Origin: Parvibaculum sp002684405
GTDB taxonomy: Bacteria > Pseudomonadota > Alphaproteobacteria > Parvibaculales > Parvibaculaceae
Direction of reading: 5' to 3'
DNA length: 64,000 bases
Assembly (NCBI GenBank): GCA_965140395.1
Contig: OZ223206.1
Span: 310,001-374,000, forward strand
Shown here: piece by piece, positions 14,994-22,330 of the stretch
Layout of the letters: every line of letters begins with the position of its first letter
How positions within the stretch are numbered: position 1 is the first letter of the stretch
Position numbers and translations under genes: made by a program
The notes under the pieces: model-generated
Told to the model about the DNA's origin: nothing
Databases searched by the model: none
The model's input: only the letters and a program-made list of their open reading frames with translations

Positions 14994-16652
14994 ATGTATC
15001 GTTACGATGAGTTCGACCACAGTCTCGTGAAGGAACGTGTCGAGCAGTTTCGCGGCCAGGTCGCGCGGCGGCTCGCAGGCGACATCACGGAAGACGAGTT
15101 CAAGCCGATCCGGCTGATGAACGGGCTCTATCTGCAGCTTCACGCCTATATGCTCCGCGTCGCCGTGCCTTATGGCACGCTGTCCTCCAAGCAGCTCCGC
15201 AAGCTGGCCGAGATCGCGCGCAAATATGATCGCGGCTATGGCCATTTCACCACACGCCAGAACCTTCAGTACAACTGGCCGGCGCTGAAAGACGTGCCCG
15301 CCATTCTGGACGAGCTGGCCTCGGTGGAAATGCATTGCATCCAGACCTCGGGCAACTGCATCCGCAATGTGACCTCGGACCAGTATGCCGGCGCTGCGAA
15401 GGATGAAGTCGAAGACCCGCGCATCATCTCCGAGGTGATCCGACAGTGGTCCACCTTCCATCCGGAATTCTCGTTCCTGCCGCGCAAGTTCAAGATCGCC
15501 GTCTCCGCCACCGAGGAAGACCGCGCCGCGATCAAGGTGCATGACATCGGCATTCAGGTCGTGAAGAACGACAAGGGCGAGATCGGCTATCAGATCTATG
15601 TCGGCGGCGGTCTCGGCCGCACGCCCATGATCGGCAAGAAGATCGGCGATTTCGTGCCCAAGGCCGACCTGCTCGCCTATCTGGAAGCGGTCATGCGCGT
15701 CTACAACATGAACGGACGCCGCGACAATCTCTACAAGTCGCGCATCAAGATCCTCGTGCATGAGATCGGCGCGGAAGAGATGCAGCGTCAGGTGGAAGAA
15801 GAGTTTGCCGAGATCAGGAAGACCGGCGCGCTCAACCTGCCGCAGGACGAACTCGACCGCATCGAGGCCTATTTCGCCGACCCGGCCTTCGAGGATCTGT
15901 CCGACGACGCAGCCGAGTTCGATGCGGCCATCGCCGCCGACCAGGGCTTTGCCCATTGGGTGACAAACAACACCGCCGCGCACAAGAAGCCGGGCTATGC
16001 CATCGTCAACATCTCGCTGAAGCCCATCGGCGGCACGCCGGGCGATTGCTCGGCGGACCAGATGGATGTCGTTGCCGGTCTTGCCGAAAAATACAGCTTC
16101 GACGAGCTGCGCGTCACGCATGAGCAGAACCTCACGCTCGCCCATGTGCGCAAAGGCGACCTCAAGGCCGTTTACGACGCGCTGAAGGCGGCCGATCTCG
16201 CCACGGCGAATGTGAACCTCATCACCGACCAGATCGCCTGCCCCGGCCTCGACTATTGCAATCTCGCCAATGCGCGCTCGATCCCGATCGCGCAGGAGAT
16301 TTCGAACCGCTTCGCGGATATGGAGCGTCAGCACGATATCGGCGAGCTGAAGATCAACACCTCGGGCTGCATCAATGCCTGCGGCCATCATCACGTCGGC
16401 CATATCGGCATTCTCGGCGTCGACAAGAAGGGCGTCGAATATTACCAGGTGACGCTGGGCGGCTCGGCGGACGAGAACACCGCCATCGGCGACATTCTCG
16501 GCCCGGCCTTCACCGAACAGGACCTGCCCAACGCCATCGAGAAGATCGTGAAGATCTATCTCGACACCCGTCAGGACGGCGAGCGGTTCATCGACACCTA
16601 TCGCCGCGTCGGCATCCAGCCGTTCAAGGAGAACGTCTATGAAGCTCATTAA
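14994..16652 (+). CDS. cysI: sulfite/nitrite reductase hemoprotein, CysI-like
   Basis: 552 residues. Siroheme/4Fe-4S reductase that converts sulfite to sulfide for cysteine synthesis (or nitrite to ammonia). The cluster ligands are clear: C-x5-C at Cys416-Cys422 (CPGLDYC) and C-x3-C at Cys459-Cys463 (SGCINACGHHHVG). The substrate-binding N-terminal half contains YDRGYGHFTTRQNLQYNW and TSGNCIRNVT. Ribosome site AAGAAGG precedes ATG 14994. The operon with DUF2849 and DUF934 argues for sulfite rather than nitrite as substrate. Confidence 0.92.
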   Translation: MYRYDEFDHSLVKERVEQFRGQVARRLAGDITEDEFKPIRLMNGLYLQLHAYMLRVAVPYGTLSSKQLRKLAEIARKYDRGYGHFTTRQNLQYNWPALKDVPAILDELASVEMHCIQTSGNCIRNVTSDQYAGAAKDEVEDPRIISEVIRQWSTFHPEFSFLPRKFKIAVSATEEDRAAIKVHDIGIQVVKNDKGEIGYQIYVGGGLGRTPMIGKKIGDFVPKADLLAYLEAVMRVYNMNGRRDNLYKSRIKILVHEIGAEEMQRQVEEEFAEIRKTGALNLPQDELDRIEAYFADPAFEDLSDDAAEFDAAIAADQGFAHWVTNNTAAHKKPGYAIVNISLKPIGGTPGDCSADQMDVVAGLAEKYSFDELRVTHEQNLTLAHVRKGDLKAVYDALKAADLATANVNLITDQIACPGLDYCNLANARSIPIAQEISNRFADMERQHDIGELKINTSGCINACGHHHVGHIGILGVDKKGVEYYQVTLGGSADENTAIGDILGPAFTEQDLPNAIEKIVKIYLDTRQDGERFIDTYRRVGIQPFKENVYEAH

Positions 16653-17160
16653 GAACGGAAATTTCGTCGAACAGGATTTCGTCGCCGTGGGCGCCGACGA
16701 CGCCTTGCCGGACGGCGCGGTGATCGTGCCGCTGGAGCGCTGGGAAGCGGAACGCGACAGCCTCGTTACCCGCAACACGCCCATCGGCGTGAAGCTCGAA
16801 AGCGGGCAGCATCCCGAGCGCATTCGCGACGACCTCGACCATTTGTCGGTGGTGGCGCTCGACTTCCCGATCTACCGCAATGGCCGCGCCTATTCCTATG
16901 CGCGCCTGCTGCGCGACCGCTACGGTTATGAGGGCGAGGTTCGCGCCGTCGGCAATGTGCTGCAGGACCAGTTCTACTTCATGGTCCGCTGCGGCTTCGA
17001 TGCGCTGGAAGTTCAGGATAAGATCACGCCGGAAGTCTTCGAGCAGTCGGTCGGCGCCTTCACCTATGCCTATCAGGCCGCCGCCGACGACCGCCCGACC
17101 GTCATGTCGCTGCGCCAGCGCCTCGCCGCCCGCGCCGGAGAAACCCGCGCCGCGCAGTGA
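16639..17160 (+). CDS. DUF934 domain-containing protein
   Basis: 173 residues, overlapping the cysI end by 14 bp, with its ribosome site AAGGAG inside cysI; the two are therefore translationally coupled. DUF934 proteins accompany sulfite reductase and often cysH in proteobacteria and are thought to be accessory factors of sulfate reduction. Seen: LPLERW-type segment VIVPLERWEAE, then RAYSYARLLRDRYGYEGEVRA cut here by domain, GNVLQDQFYFMVRCGFDALE. No cysH (PAPS reductase) or siroheme synthase follows, which is unusual for this operon type. Confidence 0.88.
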   Translation: MKLIKNGNFVEQDFVAVGADDALPDGAVIVPLERWEAERDSLVTRNTPIGVKLESGQHPERIRDDLDHLSVVALDFPIYRNGRAYSYARLLRDRYGYEGEVRAVGNVLQDQFYFMVRCGFDALEVQDKITPEVFEQSVGAFTYAYQAAADDRPTVMSLRQRLAARAGETRAAQ

Positions 17161-17391
17161 TCCCTCCAACTCCCGCAGACGTGTCTGATCTCCCTTTCCA
17201 TCTGCCACCTCCCCTAGGACGGGGAGGGAGTAAGAGACAAAATTTGGAAGCTACACATAAAAATTCACTATCCTGATTGAAAAAAAAGAACAAATAAGGA
17301 ACAATAAAAGAGCTTTTGGGATTGGACTAGGCAAGGGTCAATTGATATGCTGCCGCAAAGTGCTGCACCATGCAGCGGGATGATGCACCAT
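17161..17391. other. left boundary of the restriction-modification island
   Basis: 231 bp. It begins with a hairpin of the CACCTCCCC...GGGGAGGGAG class (17204-17231) and then becomes strongly AT-rich (17240-17320) before the R-M genes. The change in composition together with a dispersed repeat suggests the insertion boundary. No integrase or att-like direct repeat was recognised. Confidence 0.45.
17362..17391 (+). promoter_or_regulatory. candidate operator in front of the ribbon-helix-helix gene
   Basis: Perfect inverted repeat GCTGCA-CCA-TGCAGC at 17362-17376, overlapping a direct repeat of TGCACCAT at 17364-17371 and 17384-17391, 20 bp apart. Ribbon-helix-helix proteins commonly bind such spaced repeats at their own promoters. 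It abuts the chosen start codon of that gene, so binding could block translation start or transcription. Functional role is inferred. Confidence 0.4.
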
Positions 17392-17589
17392 ATGACCTCC
17401 AAAAGCCGGATAACCGTCAATTTGTCTGAAGCTGAGCATTCCGCGTTGGACCAGCTTGCCGGGCGTTTGAAGGTTTCCAAAGCGTGGTTGGGGCGGCATG
17501 CCATCGCCCAACTACTGGAGCGTGCCCAAGAGGATGAAACACAACTACTGCTTCCTCTGACGGGGCCGAAGCAAAGGGGGAGCCGATGA
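17392..17589 (+). CDS. ribbon-helix-helix (CopG-like) protein
   Basis: 65 residues (start ATG 17392). The sequence SRITVNLSEAEHSALDQL, then AGRLKVSKAWLGRHAIAQLL, is a standard RHH: one beta strand and two helices that dimerise and bind DNA. Its stop overlaps the methyltransferase start (ATGA), so the two are co-translated. By position it may be the control protein of the R-M system (inference). The frame is open to ATG 17347, which has an AGGG site upstream, so a 15-residue longer form is possible. Confidence 0.7.
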   Translation: MTSKSRITVNLSEAEHSALDQLAGRLKVSKAWLGRHAIAQLLERAQEDETQLLLPLTGPKQRGSR

Positions 17590-18755
17590 AGCCGCGCCAC
17601 GACATGACCGTTATCGATCTGTTTTGCGGAGCTGGTGGATTATCCGAGGGCTTTCGACAGGCCGGATTCCATGTTCTTGCCGGGCAGGATTTTGACGATA
17701 ACGCGGGAGCAACCTTCGCGGCGACACACCCTGAAGCCAAATTCATTGGCGGCCCTATTCAGAAAATAACCCCGCGGCAGCTACTTAAAGCTGCTGGCGT
17801 TAAGCGCGGTGAAATTGATGTGATCGTAGGCGGCCCGCCTTGCCAAGGTTATTCGGTCTACAATCACCTGCGCGGTGTTGACGATCCTCGGGCCGGGCTG
17901 TTCCGAGAGTATTTGCGGATAGTCAAAGGCATTCAACCCCGCTGGCTCGTCATGGAAAACGTCACAGGGATCACATCGATCGCGGGCGGAAGCATCGTGA
18001 ACGAGATTTTTGAAGGCATGGAGAGCCTCGGCTACCGCGTCGAGATGAAAGTCCTCAAATCTGAAGAGTTTGGCGTGCCACAAGAGCGCCGCCGTGTCTT
18101 CTTCATTGCCACGCGCACTGATGCATCAATCCTTTTCCCTGAGCCTACTCACGGTCCCAATCTGTTGCCATTTACAACCGTCTGGGATGCGATCTCGGAC
18201 CTCCCTAAGCTGGAAAACGGTGACAAGGCCGGCCCTCGAGCCTATGCGAAGCATCCACAAAACAGCTACCAAGCCTTGCTGCGCGGCGATTGCACCATTG
18301 TGCGGAATCACTCTGCATCACGCCTCGCGCGTATCAATGAAGAACGCATGCGCCATATCCCGCCGGGCGGGTCGTGGCGGGATATTCCGCGCGATCTGTT
18401 ACCGGCCGGCATGCTGAAGGCAAAGCGCAGCGACCACACGAAGCGCTATGGACGCCCGAAAAAGACCGATCTAGCTTGTACGATTCTAACGAAATGCGAC
18501 GTGCATTGGGGCGCATATATCCATCCTGTCCAAGACCGATCCTTTACGGTGAGGGAAGCCGCCCGGCTTCAGTCTTTTCCGGATTTCTTCATCTTTCATG
18601 GAAGTCGAACCGAACAATACGTTCAAGTAGGCAACGCGGTGCCTCCGCTGCTTGGCAGGTGTGTCGCTGAAAGCCTTCTCCTCGCGGACAGAATGGAAGT
18701 CGCGCCAAGAAATCAGGCGAGCCTTCCACGCGAGGAGATGGCTGTTGCCTTGTAA
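17586..18755 (+). CDS. DNA (cytosine-5-)-methyltransferase
   Basis: 389 residues. All core C5-methyltransferase motifs are visible: motif I DLFCGAGG (11-18), motif IV GGPPCQGYS with catalytic Cys86, motif VI MENV (123-126), motif VIII QERRR (166-170), a target-recognition stretch about 215-320, and motifs IX/X ending ARLQSFPDFF and QVGNAVPP. It would protect host DNA from the NotI-like endonuclease encoded just downstream. A strong GGGGAG site precedes ATG 17586. GC is lower than in flanking genes, in line with horizontal gain. Confidence 0.93.
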   Translation: MKPRHDMTVIDLFCGAGGLSEGFRQAGFHVLAGQDFDDNAGATFAATHPEAKFIGGPIQKITPRQLLKAAGVKRGEIDVIVGGPPCQGYSVYNHLRGVDDPRAGLFREYLRIVKGIQPRWLVMENVTGITSIAGGSIVNEIFEGMESLGYRVEMKVLKSEEFGVPQERRRVFFIATRTDASILFPEPTHGPNLLPFTTVWDAISDLPKLENGDKAGPRAYAKHPQNSYQALLRGDCTIVRNHSASRLARINEERMRHIPPGGSWRDIPRDLLPAGMLKAKRSDHTKRYGRPKKTDLACTILTKCDVHWGAYIHPVQDRSFTVREAARLQSFPDFFIFHGSRTEQYVQVGNAVPPLLGRCVAESLLLADRMEVAPRNQASLPREEMAVAL

Positions 18756-19650
18756 TCCAGAAACAATAGTCGGTGAAATTCTTGGGCGAAGGGCACTCAA
18801 GGGCGCTGATCCTGCGGCCAACGGATTCCAGTGCCCGTTCATCAAGGCACGCTGCCCGAAGCGCAGCACGCAGCTCCCCGACGAACCCTATCCAGTCTGT
18901 ACACTGTGGCGCAGAAGCGAAGGTGTCCCTGATCCGGCCAAAGACCTGATTTTTGTTTGCCCCAAGCGCTTCTACGCCGTCGATTTTCTGACTGAGGTAG
19001 TCGAACATTGCTGGCCTGGCGAAAAGCCGAAAAACCCAATGGTCGCGCCAGAAGTCAAAATGTCCGGATTTGGCAACGTCGATTTTGTCATCGCCGATGT
19101 GCAGGAAGATGGTGAGGTAGACCAGTTTCTTTCGGTCGAGCTGCAAGCAATCGACATCACTGGGTCAGTATTCAAGGCTTATGATGCTCTGCGGGCCTCC
19201 GAAGACCTCGACAAAAGACCCACATATGGGTTGAACTGGGACAATGTCTACAAGCGATATGTTACCCAGCTCATCCGCAAAGGATATTTCCACCATCATT
19301 GGGGATCCAAAATTGTCGCGGTGATCCCGGAACAAGTCTATCAGTACATTACTGGTCGGGCAGATTTCATTCGTTCACCTGATGTGAAGAGTACTCAAGT
19401 CAATATCATTTTTATGACCTATCGCCTTGAGCACGACCCTGCCCGGCCTGGTGAATACCGGCCTCGACTCGTGACGGTCGAAGGCACAAGCCATTCGAGC
19501 CTGCAGAACGCAATCATGTATAAAGAAGCCCCGCAGAAAGAGGCATTTTGTGCCCAGATTAAGCGGTCTCTTGTACGCGCGGTGAATCTGGCTGACCTTA
19601 TCAGCGCGGAAGAAATCCCTACGACGGAAGATCACGAGAATGAGACGTAA
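18745..19650 (+). CDS. NotI-like type II restriction endonuclease
   Basis: 301 residues. Resemblance to NotI is seen in two places. First, four Cys in an N-terminal metal-site arrangement: Cys30 (FQCPF), Cys37 (ARCPK), Cys52 (YPVCTL), Cys72 (FVCPKR), as in the iron-binding fold of NotI. Second, a PD-(D/E)XK-type core: Asp113 in NVDFVIADV and Glu132-x-Gln134 in SVELQAIDITGS, matching NotI's FDW-LAEV and LEIQTMDFHGS. TTG 18745 is the best start: GAGGAG lies 7 bp upstream and the gene then overlaps the methyltransferase end by 11 bp. A longer TTG start at 18652 has no site. Recognition sequence is unknown. Confidence 0.75.
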   Translation: MPCNPETIVGEILGRRALKGADPAANGFQCPFIKARCPKRSTQLPDEPYPVCTLWRRSEGVPDPAKDLIFVCPKRFYAVDFLTEVVEHCWPGEKPKNPMVAPEVKMSGFGNVDFVIADVQEDGEVDQFLSVELQAIDITGSVFKAYDALRASEDLDKRPTYGLNWDNVYKRYVTQLIRKGYFHHHWGSKIVAVIPEQVYQYITGRADFIRSPDVKSTQVNIIFMTYRLEHDPARPGEYRPRLVTVEGTSHSSLQNAIMYKEAPQKEAFCAQIKRSLVRAVNLADLISAEEIPTTEDHENET

Positions 19651-19698
19651 GGCCAGAATATCTGGCCCCCAGACTCCACGCTTTCAGCGGCTTGGGTA

Positions 19699-20115
19699 AT
19701 GGATCGGCTGTCTCCCGAACGCCGCTCCGCCAACATGCGGCAAATCAAAAGCAAACATATGAAGCCGGAGCTGGCGGTACGACGTCTTGTTCATGGCATG
19801 GGCTTTCGATTTCGCCTGCACCGGAATGACCTTCCCGGAAAACCTGACCTTGTGTTCCCCGGACGGCGCAAAATTATCTTCGTCCACGGATGCTTCTGGC
19901 ATCAGCATGACGCGCCGGGATGCCATCGCGCGCACGCACCGCGTTCCAACAATGATTATTGGGCACCGAAGCTGGCGCGGAACATAGCCCGAGATGCAGA
20001 AGCGCTGCGCTTGCTTACCGATGCTGGCTGGTCTGTTATGACCGTGTGGGAATGCGAGTTGAAGGATGAAGCCCGCCTCGCAGACAAGCTCCGGGCTTTC
20101 CTGACCGCTCGCTGA
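19699..20115 (+). CDS. vsr: very short patch repair endonuclease
   Basis: 138 residues, the usual Vsr length. Vsr nicks beside T:G mismatches that arise when 5-methylcytosine deaminates, so it is the expected partner of the C5 methyltransferase two genes upstream. Seen: N-terminal SPERRSANMRQIKSKHMKPE, catalytic Asp50 in GKPDLVFP, HGCFWH with His64, Cys66, His68, the zinc-type APGCH, and the C-terminal VMTVWECEL. ATG 19699 lies 48 bp after the endonuclease gene. It closes the island. Confidence 0.93.
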   Translation: MDRLSPERRSANMRQIKSKHMKPELAVRRLVHGMGFRFRLHRNDLPGKPDLVFPGRRKIIFVHGCFWHQHDAPGCHRAHAPRSNNDYWAPKLARNIARDAEALRLLTDAGWSVMTVWECELKDEARLADKLRAFLTAR

Positions 20116-20235
20116 TATCGATCACCGGGCCAAGAAAGACCTAATGCGTGGGCCAGGACACTATTCCTCCTCCACTAGGCTGAGGATAATAATAGAATCG
20201 GCGATATTGTGCGCAAACGAACAAACAGAGTTCTA

Positions 20236-20270
20236 AGAAACAACAAAGCCCGGCTCCAGGAGCCGGGCTT
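20236..20270 (-). terminator. rho-independent terminator of the phasin gene
   Basis: 11-bp perfect stem AAGCCCGGCTC / GAGCCGGGCTT (20246-20256 and 20260-20270) with a CAG loop. Read on the minus strand the stem is followed by TTGTTGTTTC, so it would stop phasin transcription; the plus-strand side also has a short T run and could end the R-M operon. Confidence 0.75.
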
Positions 20271-20327
20271 TTACGCGTGTACGCAACAGATACGCTACTG
20301 ACTAAACAGCAGAAGTGAAGACGAAGG

Positions 20328-20687
20328 TCAGGCGGCCTTCATCTTCTCCATGGCTTCGGTGAACTTCTCGGTGTACGGCGCCATGGCGTCTTTCATGGCG
20401 GACACGGTCAGCTCGTTCAGTTCGCGAGCGGCGTCCATGTTGCGTTTCATGGCGGTGCGAACGAAATCGGTCTGGAGTTCCATCGCGGATTTGACGTTGC
20501 CCGACGTCATGATGGCGCGGGCGGTTTCCACGGACTCTTCGTAGTTGGTCCGGGTCAGTTCGCGAAGGATGTCGGATGCCGCTTCGAAAGCGGCGGTATC
20601 GATTGCCGGCGTCGAGGGGAACGTCGCCGTCTTGGCTTCGGCCTTCTTGGCCGTGGACTTGGCAGTGCTCGTCTTGCTCTCGGTCAT
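20328..20687 (-). CDS. phasin family protein
   Basis: 119 residues. Phasins are small amphipathic helical proteins that coat polyhydroxyalkanoate granules. Seen: a short Lys/Ala/Thr-rich N-terminus (TSTAKSTAKKAEAKT), then a nearly all-helical body with the phasin core NYEESVETARAIMTSGN, ELQTDFVRTAMKRNMD, and the end AMAPYTEKFTEAMEKMK. No signal peptide. It has its own promoter (about 20780-20809) flanked by two dyads and its own terminator, so it is monocistronic. No PHA synthase gene is in the window. Confidence 0.88.
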   Translation of the reverse strand: MTESKTSTAKSTAKKAEAKTATFPSTPAIDTAAFEAASDILRELTRTNYEESVETARAIMTSGNVKSAMELQTDFVRTAMKRNMDAARELNELTVSAMKDAMAPYTEKFTEAMEKMKAA

Positions 20688-20764
20688 AGCTGTAGCCTTT
20701 TTCCGTTATCGCGTGGTCGCCCGTGTCTTCCGGGCGTCTCCCCGCACATACCGGCGCGCCGGAT

Positions 20765-20831
20765 TTGTGCGCTGCACAATAGATAAGGAAGACCCCACCC
20801 CTGCGTCAAGTACTTTTTGTGCATTGCACAA
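20765..20831 (-). promoter_or_regulatory. phasin promoter between two TTGTGC-N3-GCACAA operators
   Basis: Two dyads of identical format, TTGTGC-GCT-GCACAA at 20765-20779 and TTGTGC-ATT-GCACAA at 20817-20831, with centres 52 bp apart (five helical turns). Between them, on the minus strand, lies a sigma70-like promoter: TTGACG (20809-20804), 18 bp, TATCTA (20785-20780). One dyad abuts the -35 box, the other follows the -10 box. PHA repressors of the PhaR family bind TGC-N-GCA dyads at phasin promoters, so PhaR is the likely ligand; looping repression is inference. Confidence 0.65.
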
Positions 20832-20853
20832 AAATTTAACATATTGGGGTCGG

Positions 20854-22188
20854 TTAAAGGGAAAACCGCTTATGGGAAAAAGGGGTTAGGTCTAGTTGCG
20901 GCGCACTGCCACAGATCAGCTCCGCGAGCGCCGCAGCGCTACCCGCCCCCATGGTCCAGCCCAGCGTCCCATGCCCGCTATTCACATAGAGCCCTCGAAT
21001 CGTGCGGTTGCGAGAAGCAAGCTCGCCGATGATCGGGCTGCCGTCGGGGCTCATGGGCCTGAGCCCGCACCAATATTCCGCCCGCGGCTCCAGCGCAGCC
21101 ATCTGGGGCATGAGGCCGGTCAGCGCCTGGAAGACGGAGCGCGCCCGGGGCATTTCGAGCGTGAGGTCGTAGCCGCCGATTTCCGCCTGCCCCGCCGCGC
21201 GCAGGCGGTTGCCGAGCCGGCTCACCACCACTTTTCGCGCTTCGTCGGTGATGGAGACGTTTGGCGCGGCGGCTTCCGCGTCTTCCAGAGGCAGGGTCAC
21301 CGAATAGCCCTTCACCGGATAGATCGGCAGCCGGAGCCCAAGCGGCCTCAGCAGCCGCGCCGTCATCGGCCCGGCGGCCACCACCACCGCGTCGGCGGCG
21401 ACGAGTTCGTCGGCGAGCCTCACGCCGGTTGTCTTGCCGTCATGCACCTCGATGGCCTCGACCTCTTCGCTCGCGCGGAAGCGCACGCCCAGCCTTTCCG
21501 CGGCGGCGGCAAGTTCGCGGGAGAAAAGATGCGCATCCCCCATCCCGTCCGACGGACAATAGATGCCGCCCGCGATCTCATCCTTCTGAAAGGAAGACGC
21601 CAGCGCCGGTTCCAGCTCCACGCATTCGGCGGGGCTCAGCTCGCGCTGTTCGACGCCTGCCTGCGTCATGCGGCCGATGCCTTCGCGCGCTTCCTCCAGC
21701 CCGTGGCGTTCGCGGAAGACGCGCAGGATCCCGTTCTGCGCATGATCCATGTCGAGCGTCCTGCCCTCGGCGGCAAAGTTTTCGCGATAGGCGTCGAGCC
21801 GGGCGCGGGTCAGCAGCGCCAGCTCCAGATTGGGCAGCACCCGCTCCGCCCGCGCGCTCGCCCGGCATCGCCTGAGGAAGCGCATCAGCCAGAGCCATTG
21901 CTCGGGATCGGGTTTCGGCCGCAACCGGAAAGGCGCATCCGCGCGCCCGAACCATTTGAGGATCAGGCCCGGCACTTCCGGCCCCGCCCAGGGCGCGACC
22001 TCGCAGGCGGAAAGCTGGCCGCCATTGGCGCGGCTCGTCTCCAGCCCCGCCCCTTCGCGCCGCTCCACCAGCGTCACGCTCACCCCGCGCAGCGCCAGCT
22101 CATAGGCCGTCGCCGTGCCCACAATGCCCGCGCCGATGACGACGACATGAGACGGAGAGGAAGCGGCACTCGATACGGGGGACGTCAC
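20854..22188 (-). CDS. dadA: D-amino acid dehydrogenase-like FAD oxidoreductase
   Basis: 444 residues of the DAO/DadA family, which oxidises D-amino acids to 2-oxo acids with FAD. Seen: N-terminal FAD-binding VVVIGAGIVGTATAYEL with ERREG further on, SRANGGQLS, the mid-chain VKGYSVTLPL, and the C-terminal FAD-contact LYVNSGHGTLGWTMG. These are characteristic of DadA rather than glycine oxidase. Start is GTG 22186-22188 after an AAGGA site. Divergent from the class III aminotransferase, so the two may share regulation in amino-acid use. Confidence 0.88.
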   Translation of the reverse strand: MTSPVSSAASSPSHVVVIGAGIVGTATAYELALRGVSVTLVERREGAGLETSRANGGQLSACEVAPWAGPEVPGLILKWFGRADAPFRLRPKPDPEQWLWLMRFLRRCRASARAERVLPNLELALLTRARLDAYRENFAAEGRTLDMDHAQNGILRVFRERHGLEEAREGIGRMTQAGVEQRELSPAECVELEPALASSFQKDEIAGGIYCPSDGMGDAHLFSRELAAAAERLGVRFRASEEVEAIEVHDGKTTGVRLADELVAADAVVVAAGPMTARLLRPLGLRLPIYPVKGYSVTLPLEDAEAAAPNVSITDEARKVVVSRLGNRLRAAGQAEIGGYDLTLEMPRARSVFQALTGLMPQMAALEPRAEYWCGLRPMSPDGSPIIGELASRNRTIRGLYVNSGHGTLGWTMGAGSAAALAELICGSAPQLDLTPFSHKRFSL

Positions 22189-22330
22189 GACGAAAATCCT
22201 TCAGGGGGTGGGCGCGCATCATGCGCCACTTCTGTCATGGCCGGAAGATGGGCATACTGGATTTTCACACAAGAGGTGATGGCAGGCACCGCCCTGCGCA
22301 AGCACCCGCCCACGACAAGGATGCGTTCCC

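Noticed and set aside
14859..16823. 654-codon open frame on the minus strand
   Set aside because: Antisense to cysI and its neighbours; long antisense frames are common in high-GC DNA and no domain was seen.
17161..20327. R-M island as part of a prophage or integrative element
   Set aside because: No integrase, tRNA target or flanking direct repeat could be found; only composition and position suggest transfer.
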